From Pilatotrama ljubarskyi (lineage: Eukaryota > Basidiomycota > Agaricomycetes > Polyporales > Polyporaceae): a DNA stretch of 64,000 nt. The translations under genes and the position numbers were made by a program. Under the pieces are notes generated by a model that saw nothing but the letters and a program-made list of their open reading frames with translations, made no database searches and was not told where the DNA came from. Below are positions 44,400 to 56,202 of the stretch, one piece after another (the first letter of the stretch is position 1; the number at the start of each line of letters is the position of its first letter). Location: the NCBI GenBank assembly GCA_022385805.1, contig MU277709.1:134640-198639 (forward strand). The letters run 5' to 3'.

Positions 44400-46048
44400 A
44401 TGTCGAAGCCGACGCAGCTTACGCCATTCGGCTTTGCGCTCGCGGGGGCGTTGGGAGCCTGCTTCAGTAACGCGTGAGTAGCATCCTTATCCATCGACCC
44501 ATATATACACAAGATGTGTTCGTGCACGGTACGCCCAAGACACCACTCCGGAGTACCTAGAAGGTAGAGAGCAATATATTGCGCTGTGCTACGCTGTAGC
44601 CCACAAAGCTATATCGCGAACGGCAGCCACAAGGATGATTCCGGGCGCGACGTGGGGAGTGCCCATCCATAGCCGCGCATTCGCATTCCTCCCTCTAGGG
44701 TTTCAGCTGCTTGACCTGTGTATCCCTGTTGACCGAAGCTTTGCTAACTCCGCTTTGCAGAGTCGTGTATCCTCTAGATATGTGCGCGTCCCCAGAACAC
44801 TCTGCGAAGGGCATCACGTCCTGACGGCTCACTCAGCGTAAAGACGCGTATACAAGCTACGACAGTTGATTCCAATGCGTCCGACAAGGAGAAACTGAGC
44901 ATCGTCGGTGTCCTCCTGCGTATACTCAAGGAAGAAGGCATCTCGGGCTATTACAAGGGGTTCATGGCCACCATGCTCAACACCTTCTCCATGCGTGAGT
45001 ACAGAGCGCCTCATACCCCCCCGCGCGTCATCCGCATTTCGCGTGCGCTGACTTCGATCATAGAGTACGCGTATTTCTTCTTCTATTCCTTCGTGCGCAC
45101 GTCGTATATCAAGCGACTCGCCGCAAAACGACCAGCGGGAAGCGCCTCAGTGCCCCTCAGCACGGCGGCAGAGCTCGCACTTGGCGCAGTCGCAGGCGCG
45201 CTCGCGCAGATATTCACGATTCCCGTCGCGGTGATCGCCACGCGCCAGCAGATCGGCCGGGCCTTCGACAGACCAGCGCTGAAGAAGACTCCCGGTGCGG
45301 CGCCCGCTGACAGCGAGAAAGCGGAGAAGGCAAAGGAGGAAGAGGAAGACGAGTACGACGACTCGTTCTTGGGGGTCGCGAAGGAGATCATCGCGGAGGA
45401 AGGCGTGACGGGCCTATGGCTAGGTCTCAAGCCCGGTCTGGTGCTCACCGTGAACCCGGCGATCACGTACGGGTTGTACGAGCGCGTGAAGAGCGTGATG
45501 CTCCTCGCGAAGGGCGAGACCAATGCCAACGCGAAGCTGAGTCCGTGGATGGCATTCACCGTGGGCGCGCTGAGCAAGGCGCTCGCAACTGTCGTACGTG
45601 TCACCCTGCTGTACGGCGTGGAATCACTCTTGACGATCCACGCGTCTGCTCATGTGCATAGGTCACGTACCCGTATATCATGGCGAAGGTACGTATCCAG
45701 GCGCGGTCCGCGGATATTGAGGAGGCGCAGGAGGAACACATCCCGCTCCCGCAACATAACAAGCCGCACCACAAGGGGACCCATCACGTTGGTGCGCTCA
45801 CTGTCCTTGCGCGTATATGGCGGCGCAACGGTTTCGTTGGCTGGTATCAGGTGCGCTTATACCTGCCCTTTGCTGAGTAGTAGTAAATCTCGCGGAACGC
45901 TGACGGATTGGACGCACAGGGTATGAGTGCGCAGCTGGTCAAGGCTGTGATCACGCAGGCGCTGCTGTTCATGTCGAAGGACCAGTTCGAGCACTGGGCA
46001 TTGGCGATCATGGTGCTATTCTATCGTCTACGGGGCGCGAAACCGTGA
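44400..46048 (+). CDS. ANT1: Peroxisomal adenine-nucleotide carrier (SLC25; PMP47/Ant1 type)
   Basis: Exons 44400-44473, 44761-44781, 44837-44994, 45064-45593, 45662-45850 and 45920-46048 encode 366 residues; exon 2 is only 21 nt. Three carrier repeats are visible. The first has the classic PxDxxK signature (YPLDIVKTRIQ), the second a relaxed form (IPVAVIATRQQ), the third YPYIMAKVRIQ. The order and the QYAYFFFYSFVR and GLWLGLKPGLVLTVNPAITYG blocks match PMP47/SLC25A17-type carriers, which exchange ATP for AMP across the peroxisomal membrane and support fatty-acid activation and beta-oxidation there. An acidic matrix loop (AEKAKEEEEDEYDD) separates repeat 2 halves. Substrate assignment is by family; a mitochondrial location cannot be excluded. 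Confidence 0.87.
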
Positions 46049-46447
46049 TGAAGCATGCTGCAATCTACTTCAACAGCATAATAGAAGCTTGTCCGTCCGC
46101 GATGCAACCCTTTCCTTAGTGTGATGCTGGCCGTTCGACCTCGCCCAGGTGGTAGAGGCGCCTGGGCCTTGGGTGTAGTACAGGACATAAATGTGCAGCC
46201 CTGCCGCAGAGGCCTGCAGAAGCTTCCTTACACCTTGAAGTCGCGAAGCCAGTTCAAATTACCCATTGAAACCAGCTCATATGACCGCGTAGGGGCATCC
46301 GACACCCACTGGCGTTTAAGCGACGGGCAACAACGTGTCTCCTTAAGAAGTGGGTGCTGGTATTGGTGAGAAATGCCAAGCTGGACTGCTCTATATGCGA
46401 TACAATGTACGAGGAGATATATAGCCGAGCGCTGTAGTCAATAACCA
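46049..46447. other. Convergent intergenic region
   Basis: The 3' flanks of the carrier gene and the Atg15 gene; nothing else seen. Confidence 0.6.
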
Positions 46448-47994
46448 TCATTTGGACGGTGGGTAGTCCCCGAAGTCCCAGCTATAGCATTCCTGTTCAC
46501 ATCGTGAGCACTCCCACGGCACACATGCTTGGTAGAGCCTATACTCACCACACAGTCCTCCTCCGGCTTCGCCTCCGGCACCTCCCGCCCGACCTCGAGA
46601 CTCGGCGGCCACGGGTTCGCGAGCAGCTTCTCGATCACGTTCACAATCGTATGCGTTCGGATGTCTACCGCCCAGGAGAGGTTCGACACGGTGTCGTATA
46701 CGATAGATTTCCCCAGGTGGCACTTGCTCTCCATTGCGTATCCGCCCAGGGCACAGGAGGAGAGCACGCCGTTGCAGGTCCCCATCGCGATGGGGTCGGC
46801 GGTGTGATATACGTGGGTGATGGGTTGAACTGCAGGCTGCGTGCTCAGGTCAGCGGGGATCTGCGTTGCGGGAAATGGGGGAGCTTGGCTCACCGGAGAG
46901 GGTAAGTGTAGTCTCCCCGCTGCCATCTTCTCCCCAGGGGATTCGATGGCGACTGTCGGGGCGCCGAAGGTTGCTCCGAGAAGGGACGCGAGCGCGCCGC
47001 CTAGTGAGTGTCCTACCATCCAAATGTTCGAATGAGGGTATAGGTATGTGAGATTGTTGTACAGATTCTGCAGCTACTGTCAACGACCTGTAGCAGCAGA
47101 GGCGGCCTCAGCCACTCACAGTTCCAATAGGATAGAATAGACTATCGTCCGTTAGGGCCTTCTCCAGGCAGGTCTGGTCACATTTCCATCCACCACGATA
47201 GCAACCGCACACGGTCGTCCACGTCCAATCTACGCGAGCGCAGCAGCAGCTGAATAAGAGATTGTCGTTGAACTTGTCCTTCTTGGATGTCGGTCCGCCT
47301 CCACCAATGAAAGCGGCGGATGTGCCCTTGATAGATAATACAACCGTAGAGTTGTCGGGCGTCGCAAAGACATGCCCTCGGAAGCCGTCACCGTCAGGCT
47401 CCCATCCAAATGGATAGCTCTGAGGGTTATCGTCAGCTAGGTAACTCAAGCGACGGGCGTGACATGGATGGAGAGAGCGTCCTCGCCTCACGGTGACATC
47501 CTGCAGCAGCTGAGCAAACGAGGGAGAAAGGTACTCACGACATTCCAGGTACCACCCAAGTCATACCACCCGTCCTCTCCTGGCTCCAGGTACGCATTAT
47601 TCGTCATCTTTGCCAGGAGGAGCAGCGTCTCTCTTGACTCTACATCCGGTCCATCCACTTCAATCTCATCCCAGTCTATGGCCTCATTCTCCAGGAAGCG
47701 CATGGACCGTGTCCGCGCGCGGTGGAATGCGTCGATGGATCTCGGCTTGTGCGTTTTCACGCGCCGTCGTCCGAGAGTATATGTTGATGGTTCTCCCGTC
47801 ATTGCTAGTGCATCTACGTCGGACTTCCTGACATCGTGGAAGAGCACGCGGGCGTCGGGCGAGACAGCATGGAAATGGCGCAGCTCAAACTGGAGAGGAG
47901 CCGGTTGCGTGTGGTGTCCAGGGTTCGCCAGACGGTCATGAACGAAGGAGGCCAGGTAGGAGGCAAGCACGCTTGTCACCGTCGAGAAGAGCAT
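46448..47994 (-). CDS. ATG15: Autophagic phospholipase Atg15
   Basis: Exons 47994-47539, 47419-47120, 47067-46549 and 46492-46448 encode 439 residues. The N-terminus ([18 protein letters not shown]) is a hydrophobic signal-anchor. The lipase core shows [32 protein letters not shown], a Cys-rich loop ([21 protein letters not shown]), the nucleophile elbow [13 protein letters not shown] and [14 protein letters not shown], then [16 protein letters not shown] with the catalytic Asp and [15 protein letters not shown] with the likely His. The end, [11 protein letters not shown], is the usual Atg15 C-terminal cysteine motif. Atg15 travels through the multivesicular-body route to the vacuole and breaks down autophagic-body membranes. 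Length and motif order are normal, and all phases agree. Confidence 0.92.
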
Positions 47995-48308
47995 GGAGGA
48001 ATGTGAGCATGCCGAGTGAGATGGGAGTCAGAGATAGAGATGCCTGAGGTCGACCCAGCATGTGCTGAGGCGAACTGGCGGTGGCTGAACAACGCAGGCG
48101 GCACTACTGTCGTCACTCCTTCCGGCGCCCTCTCGAATACACTGCGCGGCTCAGCGGTCCGCGTACTCACTCCCTTCGAGATGCATCCATTCAAGGTGCG
48201 ATGGCGATGGCTTGGTCGCATAGCCAGGTGACCACGCCAAAGTCGGCGCAAGAAAGGTGAGTAGACGACAGTGCTCCTGGATTAGAGTTCCCATTATGCC
48301 CCAAGTCT
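47995..48308. other. Intergenic region upstream of Atg15 and downstream of the ABC gene
   Basis: 314 bp containing the Atg15 promoter and the 3' flank of the ABCC gene. No element recognised. Confidence 0.5.
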
Positions 48309-51300
48309 CTAACCTAATCTACTCTCCGATGTAGCCTGGTACACCCTTCGGTCCGTACTTGCCCGACACATCTCCCTGAAGATGCTGCCAGGCTTTTGGA
48401 GTAACATGCTGGGCGTGTCAAACTCCAGTATTTCTCCTGCGCCCAGAACCATGATCCGGTCGTAGTCGAGGACCGTTCTAAGGCGGTGGGCGATCGTGAT
48501 GACTATCGCACCGGCAAACTCTTCCCGGATCGTACGTTGTATCTGCAAGTCGAGGTTCAGTCGAGTGAGCCCTGAGGAGTGGCCGGTCTGTAATCTACCT
48601 GATCGTCCAGGTCCGTGTCGATCTGCGAAGTCGCCTCGTCGAGGATCACGACATTGCTGCGGCGCAGGATTGCACGGGCCATGGCCACAAGTTGGCGTTC
48701 ACCCGCACTGAGCGACCCTGTCTGGCCGATTGGCATGTCGAGAGAAATATGAGAAGGCGATACCTGGGAACCCTGCATCGAGCCCTTCAAGATGGTGGTG
48801 AGGTGACATCGTTCGAGGACGTCCCAGCACTCCTGGTCGGAATGCTCATCGAATGGGTCCAGATTGCTCCTTAGAGTACCGGAGAAGAGGGAAACATCTT
48901 GGCTGATAATGGTCTGTACCCCGTGGGTGAATTTTCGGGGAACGTACTAGGTACGAAGAGACATACGATACGGCTCCTGAGGTCCTCCAGGCCAATTGTG
49001 GTGATGTCTATCCCATCAATGCTACATGTAAACGATTAGACAAAGTCATGCGAACCGACATATAGCACTGCTCACATTATATGTCCTCCGGCTGGTTCGA
49101 CAATCCTCAAGAGCGACATAGCGAGCGTCGACTTCCCCGAACCAGTGCGTCCGACCTAACGGATCATACCCTTCACTTTCCGACACTCACAGGGAACCTG
49201 AGGGCACTCACAACAGCGACCTTCTCCGTTGGCTTTACACAGAATGATAGGCCTTTGAGGACCGCAGGCAAGTGTGGCGCATACCGCACCACGAGATCCT
49301 GCACGATCAGCTCCCCATTGCTTGTCGGCCAAGCAGCCGGAGGCCGCTTCTCTTCTATGACGGCGGGTGCCTCCTGCGGCACTTCGAGGTACTCGACGAT
49401 ACGCTCGACCGAGTTAAAGTCGAGCTCGACTTGCGCGAGTACCCTGACGCGATCAGGCATGAATATCACATATAGTACGGATCTCAGAATCGTCACGTAC
49501 CTGACGAGCTGCCGTGAAGCCTCCGCGAAGATGCCTGCTTGGACGATCACTAGGGCTGCATATCCGGACGAGACGGAGCTCCAGAGGGCGAAAAGCGTAG
49601 TCAAGAAGACGACCACCGATCCAAGGCCTGCGAAGATTCCTCAATCATCATCAAAGGAGACGGTGAAGCACGACGCCAAAGACGGACAATCGTATCGCCA
49701 ATTCAGCCACCCTGCTATCAGCCACTGCCGGAATGTGTCAGTCGGACGCCCGAAGGAGGGAGAAGCTCTGTCTCAATACTAACATAGACGTGGTCGAACG
49801 TTTGGAATCTGTCGACGCGCTTGTAGAACCTGTCCTGGTACCGCTCCTCCATGCCGAACGCGCGAACGTGTGGCAGGCCGCGCAGGAGTTCGTCGAATCC
49901 AGCAAACGCGGGTGACAGAGACACAGATTCCAAGCGCCGCAGGTCCCTAGATGCCCTCACGTACGACGGGGCCAGACGTATGTACAGCCAAGCAATGAAG
50001 AGCGCGAAGGGCGCGAACGAAGGCACGACGGAGATGATCACCGAGAACGAAATTCCGAAATTGAGCATCCCGGAGAGCGCGGCCCTCATGGACGCATGCA
50101 AGGCATGGTCGACGGTGTTGATGTCCGAAGTGAAGCGGTTGAGGATGCGGCCGATGGGAGTGACGTCGAAGAAGCGCGCCGGAGCCCGGGAGAGTCGCTT
50201 CAGCATCGAGAGGAACAGCAAGCGAGAAGCCTGCAGGCTGGCGTAGTAGCCAAGAGAGATGAAGGCGAGGACAGAGAGGGCTCCTGCGATCGAGATGTAG
50301 AGGTAGATCATGAGCCAGGGTTTGACGTCCACATCGGGAGGCGGAAGCCTCTCGAGAACCCCTTGCAAGCCGGTGGCGAAAGCCTTGATGATCGACTCAT
50401 CGTGCTCGTACGCTTCGCCCCATTGCGCCAGGAAAAACTGCATACGGTGAGATTCCGTCCCTCGGTCCGCAGAGACACCACGGCTGCACTGACCTGGAAG
50501 CCGACATTGATGCAGCGGATGAGGACCATGAGCAGGAATGTGAGTATCCAAGAGAGGAGTCCTGCTGCTCGGATGTACGTGAAGTAGGTCCGGAGCGATA
50601 CGCGGCCCTCTGCGCGAGCCTCGTCATCGATCAATTTACCTCCGTTCTCTTGAATAGGCTTCGGTTCTTGCACAGGGGCGCTCAGATCGGCCTCGTTCTC
50701 TACGTTCGTGGCTGAGGAAGCCTCCGTCCTGGTCTCAGCCGCAGTATCCTCTTTCTCGACTAACCTGTCAAGTTCCCCCTGCTCGCGCAGCTCGGAAGTG
50801 GAGCCTTGGCGGAGGACCGAGCCCGCTGACAGCTCGATGAGGTAGGCTGCGATAGGTAAGCAGAGTGTGATATGATGAGTGACGAGGATGACCGTCCGGT
50901 TGCGGGCGAGATCTCCTGCCAGCGCTCTCTTGACGATGTGCTGAGCGGTGTGCAGGTCGACTGCGGCGAGTCTGTAGTTTCTCAGTCAGAGTGACATGGC
51001 CACACAACGAGGTACTTACGGGTCATCCAGGAGGATGCACTGCGAAGTATCACGTCAGCTCGTACATGTCAAGCGAAGGCGGTTGACGAACCTTCGCAGG
51101 AGAGTACAGAGCTCGAGCAAGTGCGATACGTGCCCGCTGTCCTCCTGACAGAGTGATACCCTTCTCGCCGATCTCTGATGCGCTTCCAGTCAACGAATGT
51201 CCCTACTGCTCAGCCGCGTGTGACCAACCCGTCATATCGCCAGCGGCAAAGATCTCGAAGTCCTTTTCGAGTGCGCAGGCATCTACCACGGCGCGGTACC

Positions 51301-54248
51301 GAGCTTCATCGTATCCGTATTTAGCACCGAAGATGATGTTGTCCCGTATGGTAGCGTGTTCAAGCCCTATATATATGATCAGTGAGGTGCTCGCCAACCA
51401 TCGAGTACCTGGATTACAAGGATTCTGCGCGCAATATGCAACCCGATGCCCTGCTTTGTTCAGTATGACTCGACCTGCCGTACAGTGCATCTCTGTGCCA
51501 CGTCTGTGAGTATGCTTCTACTTTTTCACACGGGCGCGGCTTACCTCCCAGCAACGCCACAAGGAGAGCACTCTTTCCCGACCCCGTCGGCCCGCTCACC
51601 AAAGTGAGCTTCCCCGGCGGAAACCTGATGTCAAGCGGACCAAGCGTGAAGCGGGAAGGGGCGTCCGTCGGCGCGACATCCCACTCGAAGGTCGCATGGT
51701 CGAAACCGATCTCTGCGTCGTTCGAGGAGGTAGGCTCCGGTGCCCTCTTGAGAGACGATGCCCAGTCCGGTACCTCAGGCTCGGCGAGGAATTTCTCGAT
51801 ACGCTGCATGCTGATATACGCTGTTTACTCTCGGCAGTCAGCCACTTTCTACGGTTCAGCTAGTGGGTCAGGGAATGACTTGCCATGCAAGAGCGCGAAG
51901 ACCTGGTCCGGGATCTCCGTCATCGGGCCCTGCAAGTAGGAGAAGAGCGCGATCGAGGTGAAGGCCTTCGCGACGGTCAACCTCTCGCCGGCGATGACGG
52001 TGTAACAGACAAATGTTCCGAGCGCCGTCGCGGATGGCATCCAGTTCCAGATGAAGTTGATGAAGACGTCAACGACGTTTTCCTTGACCTGCCAGCGCAG
52101 CTCAGTTTCACGAGCTTCGCGGACTCGTTGGCTCCAGCGGTACTCTATGTCACGTCAGTTAAGACGTTGCAGCAAGCATGCATGCGCACCCAGACTTACC
52201 CCAGCCGTAGAACTTGAGGAATCGTATGTTCTGCCAAAGCTCGTTGACGACGTTCATCCTGCGGTCAGAGGCTTTCCACAATTGGCGCATCAACTGTCCT
52301 CCGATTGAATCGGCTTCGCGCTCCCTGCATGGCGGCTCACAGCACTCACATGGACGTCGTACTTGGCCAGCGGGTAGTTGAGGACCCATACTACGAGGAC
52401 AATCGCTACCGCCATGAAAGCACTCCATCCAAGCACTCTGGACCAAGCGATTAGTACAAGTTTACTAGCGTGCACCTTTGCGCGCACCTGTACAGGAATA
52501 TCAAGGCGATGGTCAAGCGTACTGGGGCCAGAAAGAACCCAGAGAACCGCCAGAAGCGATAGGCCACGGCATATGCATCTCCCCTTGAGTATCCACCTGT
52601 CAGTCTCGCACGCTCTGGCGGTGTAAGGTGGTTGGTCGGACTCACTGCATGAGGTTCACGATTTTGCCTAGGTCCGCATTACCCTCATCGTCTTCGTCCT
52701 TCTTCGTCGTCTGCGCACCCAGATCACGTCTCTTCAGCGCCCTTGCGTTTCCGTACTTAGCAACACCTCCCATCCTCACTTGCACAGAACGTACTTGTAG
52801 TGCAGAGCGCAGAACAGCTGCCCTCGCGTCCGCTCGTAGCACCTACGCGTGAACCAGAGCTTGTTGATGTCGACCTGAGCGAAGGACAGGTGTGCCATGA
52901 AAGCGATTACTGCGAAGAGGTATGCGGTGTTCTTTGCCCATGGAGCCGGGTCGGACAAAGCCGTGAGGATGCGCTGGAGTGCATATGGCGGGATAAAGCC
53001 TGGACGGTGTAGCCAATAAGAAAAGGCCGAACGTGGACAAGTGGTGGATAGAGGGACGTACCAGCGGTCGCACTCCACGTCTCGAGCAGCACATCCAATA
53101 TGAGGTCGAGCGAGCTCGACACCAGTAGGTATCGCAATAGAGAGTGCGTAGGGTGCCTGCTCGCCAAGATTAGCCCAATACGCGCTCAATCAGATTACGA
53201 CCTCCACGCACTCAGAGGTGTACTGCAGGTACTTTGTGAATATGTTCTTGTGAGTGAAGAACGGCGAGAGCCTCCAGACGTCCTCCTCGTTCACAGTGCG
53301 CGTGTTCGAGATCTTGAAAAGCGGCTCGACAAAGGAGAACGTGGACCAGCTCCAGAGATTCGCGCTGTCCTCCGGCATGGTGTATGCGCTCGAGGGAGGC
53401 TGCGAGAGCACGCTTAGATGACAGCACCCTAAGGCCCGGATAAAGTGCGAACTGACCTCATGAGGCTTTGCGACATTTTCGGCAGGCCATACAGCCTGCA
53501 GCGGGTACGTGCCCGCCAACCATAGCAGCAGAGCGGGCACGCAGAGTTCGAGCGCGTCCAGCGCAATGACGCCCCAGCGCGTGTTCGCTCCCGTACAGTC
53601 TACCCACAGGTCGAACAGCGCGGCGACGATGCACGCAAAGTAGAAGCATATAAGCAGGTATGGCGGGGTCACCGGCGGCTTTGCGAGCACTCGCGCGAAC
53701 GCGAAGGTCTGTTGCCGTTCGCCAAACAGAATGGTATCAGCACTCCTGGCAAATGTTCTCTTGTCACGAATCATAGAACGCACCCATGCCAAGAAAGCCA
53801 CGCCAGCGCGCACGCTCCCCTCCCAATCTCCCACCTCCTCCTTGTACGCGAGTACGGCCAGCCAGCCCAAGCTCTCCACCGCCGCGCCGGCCGCGAGCGC
53901 GCGCGCCTTCCACGGCGCATTACCGAGGGGGCACGGTACGGGCTCCTCCGAGATATCCTCGAGGGTGAAAAAGTTGCGGAACGGCCGGGTGAGGGTGCGC
54001 GCGACGCGCCGGACGGGTGCGGGGTACGGGATCCGCGCGAGGATGTCGTAGGTCAGGGCGAGGAGCGCTGCTGCCGCTGGTAGAAGTGTAGTTACGACGA
54101 GGTCGAGGTGGGAGATGTTGAGGACGTCCCCGGGCGCGAGGTCCGCCAGCGGTTTTACGGTCAATGTCCGGGAGATTGTCGACGCTGCGGAGAGCGGAGA
54201 ACCATGGCTACCTTGATTGGTGAGGACAAAGGCATGCTGCTGCACCAT
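48309..54248 (-). CDS. ABC transporter, ABCC (MRP/Ybt1-like) full-length
   Basis: A long minus-strand gene of many short-intron exons encoding a full (TMD0)-TMD1-NBD1-TMD2-NBD2 transporter. The N-terminal part (54248 to about 53190) has several hydrophobic segments ([39 protein letters not shown]), as in ABCC TMD0, followed by [21 protein letters not shown]1 has Walker [12 protein letters not shown] (about 51575), signature [17 protein letters not shown] (51140) and Walker B CILLDD, with Asp where the catalytic Glu usually sits, a known ABCC feature. NBD2 has [15 protein letters not shown] (about 49120), signature [16 protein letters not shown], Walker [11 protein letters not shown] and the switch histidine in [10 protein letters not shown]. 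Such proteins export conjugates or bile-acid-like compounds at the vacuole or plasma membrane; substrate unknown. I chose the ATG at 54248; an upstream ATG at 54349 opens another frame and may mark an extra first exon. Confidence 0.85.
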
Positions 54249-55837
54249 CCTCGTCGCTGGATGCGCTCTAGGACGTCGCTGCTGCACACCGCGCGGAAGT
54301 CGGGGTCGGCGAGAACGTGGAGGGTGTTGGGAAAAGCGGCATTGATCATATTGGAGTCGCAACGAAGGATGGCTCTCTAGTCGCACGGCTCCGCGAGGCA
54401 GCGTCTCCGTTCTCCCCGTGCTGCCCGCGCGCTTGCCGCCGCGCATCAGCCTTGCGCATCCGATTCCTGCATTCGCGCATCCGCGACCACTCGAGCCCGA
54501 GCTTGAGGCGCATCTCGCTTTTTCAGGGGGATCGTCATGGCATTGCGCGTGGACTTTTATGTACAGCATACATAATGGAAGTCTATAGTCAATCTGCAGG
54601 TACAACGGCAGGCGCTCCGATCTCCCATTCACTCCTGATTGAGGAATCCGTAGCGTCATGGCTCTGGAGATGCAGAGATGTCGATGGAGCATCAGCGCCG
54701 GAAGAAGAAATCGGGTGCAGGAGAAACTCAGCGAAGGCCTTCGGGAATCGGAGGGAGAGAGAAGGAGCTTGCTAATGAGGGTCGAAGTCTGTATGTGGGA
54801 TGTTTTCTGACGTCAAAATTCTGCAGCGAGGACGGCAAGGTTGAACCTAGTCGAACACGCTGCAACGGAAATGCCATGTGCACTCGCTGTCGCATCCGGC
54901 AAAGGTGGAGGCAGAAGCTCGCTGAGGACAAAGAACTTCGGTGCGCTCGCGCTGGGCCAGGAATGAACCGTGCCGACCCGATTCCGCTGAAGACGATCCG
55001 CCGCTGCCTTGCCGGTGCATGTGAGAGCGGAACGGCGTTGACGTCAAGATAAGCTGTCGGAGTAGGACTGGGGACCCGGGGCGGCCGGCTTTGAGAGAAG
55101 GATGGCAACGTGTAGCTTGTCAAGCTCATCGGAGGAGAACTTGGTAGATTGAATGAGATAACGAGTTCAGCATACCCAAAGGCACAGGACAGATTGCTAG
55201 ACAGGCTTGACGTAGTCGACTGAGGTGTCTAGAGCTCTCCGGGTGGTACCTCGAGGACTGACCGCGGTCGAAGCATTTCCTAACGGCGTCGGAACGGCAT
55301 GGGGACAGGACGTCTGTACCTGAGTGTCAGGGCCTTCCGAGGCTCACCAAGCAGAAAAGACCTCGGATAGGCACGCTGTTGGGATTGCGCCGCCAGAAGA
55401 GGCCCGGGAATAGATGTGCGAGAGCACCGGACCAGAGCCAAGTGTGCCTTTGTCACCGCCAGAAAGCACGTTCGGATCCTAGAGGTGTCTGTTGCGTCTG
55501 ACACATCGAACAGCTGCCTGAACGAGGCTGCGCCTGAGAAGCTGTGATATGTCGGGCACTGGCTTGTGTGGCAGCCGGAGGTGAACGGTGGAACGAGAGA
55601 GCCATAAAGCGACGGTGCGGCGTGCGGGGGCGCGTCTGTGTGGGGAACCCGCATTCGATGCTCGATCTCGGAGGACTGCACTGTCCCTGGTTGCATGACA
55701 AGTTCTTGAGAAATAGATGGTCGCCGTGCGAGGCGGACGAGTGTGGCAGGATGGACGCCCAATGAAATGCGGGGAAGGGCGTGCCGTAACGGACAGAAGG
55801 GTCAGGTGAGGCGCGCGGGGTGACGCGCGTCGGCGAG
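54249..55837. other. Divergent intergenic region, no supported gene
   Basis: Lies between the ABCC start and the trehalase promoter. Open frames on both strands (for example 55453-56061 minus) are Arg/Ser/His-rich and unsupported. The unusual length (about 1.9 kb to the trehalase ATG) leaves room for an undetected small gene or the ABCC first exon at 54349. Confidence 0.4.
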
Positions 55838-55843
55838 TATAAA
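55838..55843 (+). promoter_or_regulatory. Candidate TATA box with adjacent AGGGG stress-element-like motif (trehalase)
   Basis: GTATAAAGGGGGCG places TATAAA 365 bp upstream of the trehalase ATG, overlapping an AGGGG core like the yeast stress-response element that acts on NTH1. A long CT tract (about 56097-56160) lies between it and the ATG, as in many strongly expressed fungal genes. Functional status is inference. Confidence 0.4.
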
Positions 55844-56202
55844 GGGGGCGACATGCGGAGAATGCAGGCTCCCGTCCATCGCCGTCGACGACGACGAGCA
55901 CGAGAGCGAGCACGACGCCGACGCCGCCGACGCCGGGGAGCGCGCGAAGCTGAGGGAGAGTTCGTGAACAGATTTACGGGCGCTAGAGATATCTGGGGCG
56001 CATCTTGCGTGGTTCGGCACGCGCTCCGATCCATCTCGCATAGACGCCACCGCCGTCGCACTCGCTCAAATCGTCACCTCCCCTTTCCTCATCACCGCTC
56101 TCTCTCTCTCTCATCCCATCTCCTGCCGCCCTATCCTTATACGCCTCTCTTTCTCTCGTCCACCTCCGTTCTCTCACAGCATACAGCCTACTCTATACCC
56201 CC

